From: Nymphaea colorata
Lineage: Eukaryota > Streptophyta > Magnoliopsida > Nymphaeales > Nymphaeaceae
NCBI RefSeq assembly: GCF_008831285.2
Contig: NC_045144.1
Coordinates: 21,841,716 to 21,905,715 of the forward strand
Direction: 5' to 3'
Length of the DNA stretch: 64,000 bases
The notes under the pieces are model-generated. The model had not been told where the DNA came from, ran no database searches, and saw nothing but the letters and a program-made list of their open reading frames with translations. The translations under genes were made by a program, and so were the position numbers. Shown piece after piece: positions 38,014-46,981 of this stretch (position 1 is its first letter; every line of letters starts with the position of its first letter).

Positions 38014-38021
38014 TATAAATA
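38014..38021 (+). promoter_or_regulatory. TATA box of the cysteine-rich peptide gene (copy B)
   Basis: TATAAATA, 88 bp before the start codon. The bases around it show three or four single-base losses relative to copy A, but the motif itself is unchanged. Confidence 0.75.
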
Positions 38022-38101
38022 GATCGTGAGAGGATGCCATTCTGCACTCATCAGTCATCCACCATTAGTTGGTATTCACTCTAACTAGTGGGCTATCCAC
38101 A

Positions 38102-38850
38102 ATGAAGCAAGTTTCCTTTCCCGTCCTCTTTCTTGCCCTTCTCTTGCTGCTCTCTGTGGCTTTTGCACGTAGTGTTGTTGAAAAACAGGGTATGTTTTCG
38201 TTTCTAGCTGGTCTTTCGTTACTTCCCTCCAAACGATGTCATCCTGCTAGGTGATCATGCAATACTTTTTCTGTCAAACAGGCAACTTCACAACCGAGTT
38301 GCTTAGCAGGACGCAGCCAACGATCGATCCAGGACAGATTTAATTTGTGGTTGTTAATCTTGTAGTAGTGGTGTTTGACATGCATTCGGGTAGTCACTAA
38401 TGCTGCTTGGGAGCTGAGGGAGGAGGGACCCTTGGTTCTTCGCCAGTAACTAGGCTAAAAAATATCAACCGATCCAAAAAGCATAGTAGTCTACTAACCA
38501 GACCACCTGCTTGGCAGCTTGAGTGTCGATGTGACCTATAGATACGCAACATTGTGACATTTGTGCATCTAGCTAGACAAGCATTCAATTAATTGGTTGG
38601 CTAAACACTTAATTTCCTGAACATTATGGCTATGGATGCAGATGAAAAGAATGCAACAGGCGATGTTTGTGGATCCTCTTGCGGCAGTGGTCGATGCTGC
38701 CCCTCTGGTTACTCCTGCTGCCCAAACGACTGGTGCTGCCGATCAAGTTACATATGCTGCGGCTATCATGGTTGCTGTAGTCTTAATGAGTATGGTGCAC
38801 TCGTGAATGCTCACGGTGTCGCTAGCATACTGAAACCTTCTCGTCGCTGA
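38102..38850 (+). CDS. secreted cysteine-rich peptide, two exons (copy B)
   Basis: Exon 1 is 38102-38189 and exon 2 is 38642-38850, with a 452-bp phase-1 GT...AG intron between them. The predicted 98-residue product is identical to copy A: signal peptide, acidic spacer, 12-cysteine domain with five CC pairs, and basic tail. From about 20 bp into the 5' leader to the poly(A) region I see no indel against copy A and only one substitution, in the intron (38540, C in A and G in B). The flanks lose a base every 50-100 bp. Both copies look functional. If the duplication is real, this doubles the gene dose; if it is an assembly duplicate, there is a single locus here. Confidence 0.78.
38190..38641 (+). 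other. phase-1 intron of copy B with the same cryptic exon
   Basis: Same donor, distal acceptor, internal acceptor (about 38282) and in-frame TAA (about 38343) as copy A. Confidence 0.5.
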
Positions 38851-38895
38851 TATGTTATCATGTTGGTCATGCTGATAGTAGTAACTTGTGGTATA

Positions 38896-38939
38896 TCTAA
38901 ATAATAAAGCAAGCATGTCTAAATAATAAAGCAAGCATG
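38896..38939 (+). terminator. tandemly doubled poly(A) signal of the peptide gene (copy B)
   Basis: Two copies of the 22-bp unit containing AATAAA (38903-38908 and 38925-38930), as in copy A. Confidence 0.7.
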
Positions 38940-39057
38940 CTTATTGTCTGCTAGGACAGCATGCATGCAGGGTCTGTACTTCCTAGTTCTTGTTGCCCGC
39001 AAGAACCAGAACCAGTGTTTCCGTCCATCCTCTTTGTGTACTTGTGCAATCGAAATA

Positions 39058-40606
39058 AATGCACCGATGTTGTGCTTAGTTATTTTAGTTGAATTGTTTT
39101 ATATATGTATATATTCTACAAATACTTCATCCCTCTTACCTTAATTTCTTTTTCATTCTCTCAATATTGGCTGGCGGCTAGAAGCTTTCTCAATTTAGTC
39201 AATAAGTTGTCTATATTCCACAAGGTAGTAGTTCCGATCAGCAGGTTATCGAAAACAGCAAAAACTAAGTCCGATTAGGCTCTCAATTTGGGTCTACAAG
39301 GAACTATGAAATCCGGCAAAAAAAAACAGCTTTAAGCATGAAATGGACTTTTGGACAGAAATATAAAGAAAAGCATTCAAGTGGAGTGATATTAATGCAT
39401 AATATGTGAAAGATGGATAAAATACAATGACCAAGCACGCTCAACATGAGAAAATGCGCGCCCGAGAGAGAGACGCACTGGTGATTCCCGGACGCCCATA
39501 ATCGTCCGGACAGATGATTATGGTCCCACGCCTGAGACCGTCGACAATGGTTTAGTGGGCGTCGAGAAGGACTGGCAATGTTTTTTGGAGCTTTGCCCAC
39601 GGCTTCGGCCGTCGCAGAGCTTGTCTGTACGACACCCTAATCAGATCCCTTTGCTGTACTTCCAATCACAACAAAATCGTTTGTATTTTTAGCGCATGTA
39701 ATCTGATGTTTTTACAACATAAACTCAAAGTCTCTAACGCATGGATTAACAAAAGTGTAGAAAATTGAAAAAAAATGCGAAATGCAATAGATTGTATCAA
39801 CAAAGAAAAAAAATGATTTCAGCAATTCAAAGCACAACTTTCTTTAGGACATGTTCTTTAGTTGTTCATGACTTGCAGGTCCAACCCCATATAGTCGCAA
39901 GTGCATATCGTTAACGAGCTTCTAAGTGAATGAAAAAAGAAAAGAAATGCAAAGGCAGCAATTAACATGGTTCGATGTTATGCCTCCATCTACGACAGGG
40001 ACATCGAGCTCTCCCTTTTGATTCTCATTGACATAGGGAAGAATTACAACAGCAATATATATTGGATACAAATTAATTTTGGATATAGATAAATGACAAG
40101 AAACAAAGACAATCCTTATCGGCGTAACACCACCAGCTGGATCGATCAACACAAATGCAAAGCGATATATATATATATATATAATATACATATATAATAT
40201 ATATATATTTTCAAATAGAATTAGGAGGAAAAAATTTCTAAAATTTAATTTCATTGTTGATCATTTCCAAAAAAATTATCCATCAAAGTATAATACACAA
40301 AAATTCAATGTCATCAACAATATTCAACTCTCTCATCTGAATTTTGTTCTTAGATGCCCAGCATGCATAAAAAAGGATGAAATTGTTTTGTTATTGTCGG
40401 CCATTGAAATACAAAAATAATCATGTGCAACAAATAACTCTGGTTTAACAGTTCTTCTCGATCATGCAAAGAAAAAAACAATTTCATAAACAGAAGGTTT
40501 GCCTGCAAGCAGCTGCCAATTTAATGTAGCCGAATAGTGGAATTAAGTACTTTCACAATCGTACAGGAAAAAGGAACGAAAAGAAAAGGATGTTGAGATT
40601 CCCAAT
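39058..40606. other. non-coding stretch after the peptide gene (unit B)
   Basis: Counterpart of 16345-17937, with frequent one-base losses and a few short replaced patches (for example around 39840-39850). TA microsatellite at 40165-40209. No gene supported. Confidence 0.5.
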
Positions 40607-41443
40607 CAAACTAGCAAAATTTGAAAACATTGGTACATGTTCTGCCCAACAAAGTGTATAAGAGATGAATAAAAGATGATTTGCAACTCTCTGACAAGTT
40701 CACATAAGAAGTCCAAGAAGCTCCAGGTACATGTCAATCAACTCTTTTTTTAGAAAAACGAGCAAAAAAAGAAAAAATTGTTGGTACGGGATTCTCATTA
40801 CAGTATATTTGGCATACTTTGGGACCCGCCACAATGAACTTCATAGCGGTCGCAGAGCTAGAAATTTAGTTATTTTAAATTTTGAACTTTATAAAGCACC
40901 TGTATAGAAATATGTCAAAATTATAGAATTATCAAACGCTGAAAGTTCCACACTAACATTGGAAGACCTAAGCAACTGTCAAAATAGTAGTTCCCCCACC
41001 TTAATCGTCAATAAAATGGAAGCAAAACCATAAACTGAAGGTTTGGTTTGCATGTTCTGGAATATCACAGTTTACATTTTTTTTCTTGGGTAGTAATTTG
41101 TATTGTAACTCAAACTAGCAAAATTTAAAAACGTTGTAACATGTTCTGCGCAACAAAGTGTATAAAGAGCATGAATAAAAGATGATTTGCAACTCCCTGC
41201 AAAGTTCACATAAGAAGTCCAAGAAGCTCCAGGTAATGTCAATCAACTAATTTTGCAGAAAAAGAGCAAAAAAAAAAAAAAGTTGGTATGGTATTCTCAT
41301 TACAGTATCATTTGCTTACTTTTGGCACCCGCCACAATGAAGTTCACAGCAGTTGCAGAGCTAGAAATTTTGTTAAAGGGTATCGACATTTTAAATTTTG
41401 AATTTATAGAGCACCTGTATACAACATGTCAGAATTATAGAGT
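40607..41443. repeat. terminal direct repeat of unit B
   Basis: Two ~335-bp copies starting at 40607 and 41111. They correspond to 17938-18787 of unit A and run directly into unit C. Confidence 0.85.
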
Positions 41444-42065
41444 TTATACATAATAGGCAATTTGTTTGGGTTGGTGCGAGCAATTGTGATGTCAGCCACA
41501 CCAAACTCCCCACAAGTTGGCATGGTGCATGCACAAAAAATTTCCTCTTGTCATCATTTCTTAGCTAATTTGGCTTTTGCTCTTGATTTTATATCTATCT
41601 CTTCTTTCAGGCTTCTACTTGTGGCAAGAGGCCATTGAAGGGCCACTCGGCAACAGTAACAAAATGTATGTTTCTATCAATCTATCACAACAAAAATGAC
41701 TATCATGTCTAAAAGCTACAGACCGTGAGTAATACTTATTCTGAAGGTAATGGCATCCGTCAGTGTACATGATGTCACTGAAGGCTCCGCCGATGGTTAG
41801 TCTAAAGGTTCACTGACGGTTAGTCTAAGCCACCAGTTTGAGTCAATTTTTACGAATGGACGTGCTTGACATGTATTTCATTAGTTTTTCAGTATACACA
41901 GCTACTGACGGACATTTTGGTACGTATATTGCGTGGTTATACCAATGGTTTTGCCCATCCATCTGTACTGATAGACGTTGATGTTGTCCACAAAGTGAGC
42001 ATGCTTAGGTTAGGGTTGACCTTTGTCTTTATTTAAGTGGCCTGGTAGTTACCAACTTCCTTTTT

Positions 42066-42122
<57 letters not shown>

Positions 42123-42124
42123 TT

Positions 42125-42204
<80 letters not shown>

Positions 42205-42455
42205 ATATATATTATATATATTAGGATACAAATAGTATCTATCCTCAATTTTGATAATAACTTAATCATCTTGAAGTACTTGTGAGTAGCAAGGAAATAT
42301 ATGCGGATAACCAATTGCTGGGGACTAAAAATTTCCATGGTCATGTGGGCATGAAAGTCTACATGCATGCATTTACAGAGTTGTGATACATATGTCTGTG
42401 GAATGATGTTATGAAGTTTCTCAACTTCCCACCATGCTTGGATTTATAAAGAAAG
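41444..42455. repeat. tandem unit C, truncated by the gap
   Basis: Aligns with 1981-2916 of unit A from ATACATAAT(T)AG(G/A)CAATTTGTTT onward. Unlike unit B it carries true substitutions (for example CTACTTGTGG for CAATTTGTGG, and GACGGACATTTTGGTACG for GACGAACATTTTGGTATG). It is therefore an older, independent copy. It holds no gene in the visible part; a third peptide gene would be expected about 13.4 kb further on, inside the gap or missing. Confidence 0.9.
42062..42222. repeat. expanded (CT)n-(TA)n microsatellite of unit C
   Basis: About 20 CT units followed by some 120 bp of TA repeats with short TTATTATAA and ATAATA breaks. It is several times longer than at 2600-2658. It lies 234 bp before the gap and may have contributed to the assembly break. 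Confidence 0.93.
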
Positions 42456-42555
42456 NNNNNNNNNNNNNNNNNNNNNNNNNNNNNNNNNNNNNNNNNNNNN
42501 NNNNNNNNNNNNNNNNNNNNNNNNNNNNNNNNNNNNNNNNNNNNNNNNNNNNNNN
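42456..42555. other. assembly gap, 100 N
   Basis: Exactly 100 N, the conventional filler for a gap of unknown size. The left side is unit C. The right side starts in mid-LTR of the gypsy element, so at least ~700 bp of LTR and the insertion boundary are missing. Confidence 0.98.
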
Positions 42556-44871
42556 AGTGGTTGCTAGAAGGGTTGTAGCAGTTTGGACGCTTGTTTTGGG
42601 GTGAGCAATACCTAATCAAAGCTCAAAGATGATGAGTATTATCTTTTAGAGCATGTATAATTATGGTTCGAGCATGCTAGAGCTTAGAATTGATGATTTT
42701 GGACGCATGTTAGTAATTTTGTTTTTGGGGGAAACTTAGGATTTGCGTTGGAAAGTGATGATTCATGTACTTAATGATCGTTTTAGCATGATGGATTAAT
42801 TTTCGAAGCTTTAGGGAAGCATGGTAGAGATTGTGTGGTTGTGGGGAAGATTTAGAACCGTCTTAGGGAGTGTAGCGCAGACTTCGGTAAACAGGTGTAT
42901 CATGAAGTTCTTAGGGATATATGCGTATTGGGATGTGACTTGAGGTTGATGCCTTACTTAAAGAACGTTATTGAGAAAGGAATTAGTGATGGTTTGATTG
43001 ATGGTTGAAGGCTTTGATAATTCAAGGCAACGTCAAGACGTAAAGGAGGAGGCCTTGTGGAGAGCCCGTTGGTCGACACTACCTGTCGATACCCTCTTGA
43101 GGCGCTGACACGTGCCTCAAGGATTTTATTTTTGTATCTGTTCGTTTCTATTTGATTGGTGTAGGTATCTAGTAGAACCTTATTCTTGTTTATGTTTGCA
43201 GGTGCACCGGGCTCATCCCGTCGACCTTGAGTTCGAAGCTTGAGGCATTTTGAAGAATTTGGTGAGCGCGCCACAGGTATGGCAACTTTCCAGGCAAATT
43301 CCTGCCTGGGGCAATTGTGTGATTGGGTGCTCCTAGGATCAAGGGATCCTAGGATTGTGATGTTAATTGATTGACTGTTTTGTGATTGAGTATGTGTATG
43401 TTGCTTACATGATATGAATGGGTTAGAAAGATTATTAGTCATTCGATTTAAAAATGTTACGCATTGGCATGTGCATGCTAGAATTGATATCTGTTTAGGA
43501 CAGATGAGGTGGGGTATCGAGTCGAGTGTCTCCTCGACCCCAATTGTGCATTAGAAAGCATCATAGAATGATAACTGCATAGGACAGCTACGAGCCAACC
43601 GCAGATCGAGACTACTCTCTGTGGATTGGCTAAGTTTTCGAAGAGGTGATTGACATGATGATGTGAGGATTGATGTGATGATTGATATGAATGTGTATGT
43701 TGTTGCATATGCATTGCCATGGGCAATGATGCAAATGGATGTTTTGGAGGGTAGTTGTACCCGTATGGTATGACGGCTAGCAATGACTGTTACTGTATGT
43801 ATAGACCTCATGTGGAGGTAATCGGAGGTGTGGGTGCACTCGGGAAGTGTACTGACCTCGTGTGCTAGCCAGTCATCTTATGAATGTGTAACTATAATGA
43901 TAAGAATGAATAACTAAGAGATGAGAGACCAGTGGGATGTGGCTATGTGTTTGGGAGACGTCCCCTTGATTGCCACTGGTCTCGCCTGTCAGAGCGCAGG
44001 CGGTGCAAGGCCCCAGGGTTCTGTTGTGTGTTGTGCTTGGAGCGTTGAGCTCCTGCCTTCCCAACCTGGGTGTCCTAGGGAAGGCTGAGTATCTCACCTT
44101 GGACGTCACACATCCAGGGATGAGTGCTCTACCGCTGCAGCGGGTGAAATGGATCCATACTGTTATGGGCCACCACGGGGGTTGTCTCTCGGCTGTAGGC
44201 CGCCCGCGGTGTGCACGTGCCTGTGTTGCACCCACAGGAACTGTTAATGCACTAAAGTTAATGAAAATGCAAAGTGTTTGACAGAATGCATGTGACTGAC
44301 GTATATGTGATTGATATGAATGCAAGTGTTATGTTTAAGCATGCTTCGCATGTGACTGATGTTGGGTTAGTGTGGCCATCAAGTGGCTTTTACGTGTCGC
44401 ACTCAGACGCGACATGACGATAGATGGGTTGTATTTGTCCCTTTATTTGAGCCTTACTTGAGAGGGTTTGGCATTTTCTGGCTTGTTGCCATACTGCGAA
44501 GGCTGAGCCTTCAGTTGTTTTCTTTTTCAGGTTTTGGCGGACCCGGGGCAACAGGTTGAGCGGATGGCTTCACTCACGTCCTACTGGGGTGGTTTTGGTA
44601 TTGTCGTTTGTAGTGCCGGCGCGTCATGTTTGGTTTTATTGATGTCTTCTTTTTGTTAGGCATCAATGTTATTGATTTTGGGGCATTTTGGTCATGCACA
44701 TAGATGTGAATTTGTATGAAACAAAAGGGTTATATTAATGCTTTATGTTTGCCCCATTGTTTTGAATTGCTTGGCTCATCGTCAATTTGAATTGTTTGGT
44801 AGTCACACCTCGATGCTTTATGTTTTGAAAAAAAAAATATAGTTTGAGGGTAAAAAGGTCGGGGTGTGACA
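42556..44871 (+). repeat. 5' LTR of the gypsy element, 5' end missing in the gap
   Basis: Matches 50449-52772 with few differences. The first ~697 bp expected from the full LTR are absent. It ends GGGGTGTGACA, followed by the primer site. A strong hairpin (GAGACCAGTGG at 43925-43935 and CCACTGGTCTC at 43973-43983) is followed by a shorter one (GCCTG...CAGGC, 43984-44001). Confidence 0.92.
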
Positions 44872-44875
44872 GTTT

Positions 44876-44888
44876 TGGTATCAGAGCC
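44876..44888 (+). other. primer binding site of the gypsy element
   Basis: TGGTATCAGAGCC, complementary to initiator-Met tRNA, four bases inside the 5' LTR. It is repeated at 52777-52789 after the central LTR. Confidence 0.9.
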
Positions 44889-45110
44889 ATGGCAAACCCC
44901 ATTATGGATGTGAGTTAAAGTCTATCTGTGAAGCCGTGTTGCCCAGGTACGCATTTGTTTGATTAGTTGGTTATTGTAGTTTTGATTTTTTTTCAAGTAT
45001 AGGTATGTAATGTGATCTGTGTTTTGAACTTCGTGCTAATGCACGTTGTGATTTGACTTGTGAGTTTGGTATTGGTCGTGATTTGAGAATTTAAGATCTT
45101 GTTTGTACAG

Positions 45111-46981
45111 ATGGAATATCATCGTAGGGTAAGAAGCGAGCTGGGCCGTCTTCAGAGGCACATAGAGAGCCCAGCCCAACCCATTCTGATGCGCATACTC
45201 CGCGGGGTGACAGTGCGTCAGAGCCCCAGTATGCCCAGCTAGGTGGGGGTGCCCAAACCCCACCGAGACAGACTCCGCCAGTGGATCAGCAGACTATATT
45301 GCTGACCACGTTAGTGCAGTCTATGGTCGGTAATCAGAGGAGTAACGCATCTCCTTCGGGGGACACCAGTGCTCCAATTCGGGAGAAGGCAACGATAGTG
45401 TCTTATCAACAGTTTATGGCGATGCAGGCGCCTATCTTTTCAGGAGGGGGCAGTCATGACAAGGCAAAGGACTGGATTGAAGATGTTGAACGTATTTTTG
45501 GGCTTCTGAAGGTGCCAGAAGAAGATAGAGTGAACTATGGCTCCTATTTGTTGAAGGGTGATGCCAAGAATTGGTGGCAATCAACTAGTGAGATTCGGTT
45601 CGCTGGCCAAGGGTCAATCTCATGGAAGCAGTTCAGAGATTCCTTCTTCAGCACATACTTTCCGGTGTATGCCAGAGACAAGAAAATGCAGGAGTTTCTG
45701 GATTTGCAGCAGAATCAGTCGAGCTTAGAAGAGTACATTACGAGATATCGGCACTTGGAGGTGTATTGCCCACACCTTTACAGTACCGATGAGGCCAGAG
45801 CGGGCAAGTTTGTGCGCGGGCTGCGAGATGGACTACGAAGCAAAGTGTTGACAAGTAGACCTCGTGACTTGGATGAGGCGGTTACAATGGCACGATGCAT
45901 AGAAGAAGATTGGGTGAGGACACAGAAGGATCATCAGAAGAAAGCAGGCCAGCATTCACAAGGTGGACGGACACAGGTAAAGCGCCAACACTTTGCGGGC
46001 AGGACAAGGCCTTATGAGAGGCGGGATGACCGAACTTTCAGACGGAACCAGTCTACCCGTAGTGAGGCCACCCAGGGGTCAGTGGCCACTCCGACTTCTC
46101 AGAAGTGCCCCACTTGTTCTCGTGTGCACCCCGGGAAGCCGTGCTATTGGGTGACTGGGGCTTGTTTACACTGCGGAAGTATGGGACACTTCATCAAGGA
46201 TTGCCCGTTGAAGAAAGAACGAGAATTGAAGAAGCCTGAAGCCGGTTCTTCTAGCGCACGACAAACGTCTGGACGTGTCTACGCTACTACTGTGGAGGAG
46301 CTCCAGGCACACGACCTCGTTGAAGGTACTTTACTTGTCAGTTCTCATTTTGCTAGAGTGTTATTTGATGCAGGAGCGACACATTCTTTTATATCTAGTC
46401 GATTTGCTACATCACTCGAAGTGTCGGCTAGAAGAATGCCGTATGTTTTAAAAGTTGTTAGTCCGATGCATGCTCAAGAGTCGTGTCATGAGTATCTTCC
46501 TGATGTGAACGTGGAAATCCATCAACTTCACCTACCTGCACAGTTGGTGATCCTCGGTCTCAATGAGTTTGATGTGATTTTGGGTATGGATTGGTTGTAT
46601 GCTCATTATGCCATTATAGATTGTAGGAAGAAGCAGATACAGATGTTGACTAATGAGATGCAGTCTGTGGAATTTCGTGCTCGTAGGGCCAGTCGAACTG
46701 ATAAGATATTGGTGTATGCATTGAAGGCTAAGCGATGGATAGAAAGTGGAAGCGTTGCCTTCTTGGTCAATGTGTTGATCAATGAGGCTGAATGGATGAT
46801 ATTGCAGGATGTTGCCGTGGTGAGTGAGTATCCTGATGTGTTTCCTGAGGAATTGTCGAGTTTGACTCCAACTCGAGAAGTGGAGTTCAAGATAGAGTTG
46901 TTACCAGGGACAACTCCTATTTCTAAGGCACCCTACCGTATGGCACCAGCAGAGTTAGAAGAGTTGAAGAAGCAACTGTAG
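45111..46981 (+). pseudogene. gypsy gag and protease (frameshift at N-terminus, TAG at end)
   Basis: The gag ATG at 45111 (MEYHRR) is knocked out of frame by a one-base loss in a G-run near 45127; the second copy at 53012 keeps that G. From 45281 the frame is open for 566 residues: retrotransposon gag domain (about 60-200, DAKNWWQSTSE, FFSTYFPVYARDKKMQEF), a CX2CX4HX4C knuckle at 295-308 (CLHCGSMGHFIKDC), protease with DAGATHSFIS at about 363, and a tail reaching YRMAPAELEELKKQL. It ends at TAG (46979-46981), where related elements have a Gln codon. The downstream RT frame continues in phase. It also lacks an 18-bp direct repeat present in the second copy (CTGACCACGTTGCAGACG). Confidence 0.9.

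Larger units (their letters stand above)
24789..41443. repeat. tandem unit B (about 16.65 kb)
   Basis: Full-length second copy of the unit at 1981-18787. Its net shortening of ~150 bp relative to unit A comes almost entirely from one-base losses in homopolymers, with very few substitutions. The loss rate rises from a few per kb at the start to about 20 per kb in the last 2.6 kb. At its end it runs straight into unit C without a copia element. Confidence 0.95.

Noticed and set aside
42359-42619. Frame running through the N gap
   Set aside because: It is an artefact of translating N as X.
43970-44281. 103-residue frame in the gypsy LTR, also at 51868-52179
   Set aside because: It lies over the structured, GC-rich part of the LTR and contains no known motif. 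Presence in both LTRs is expected from LTR identity.
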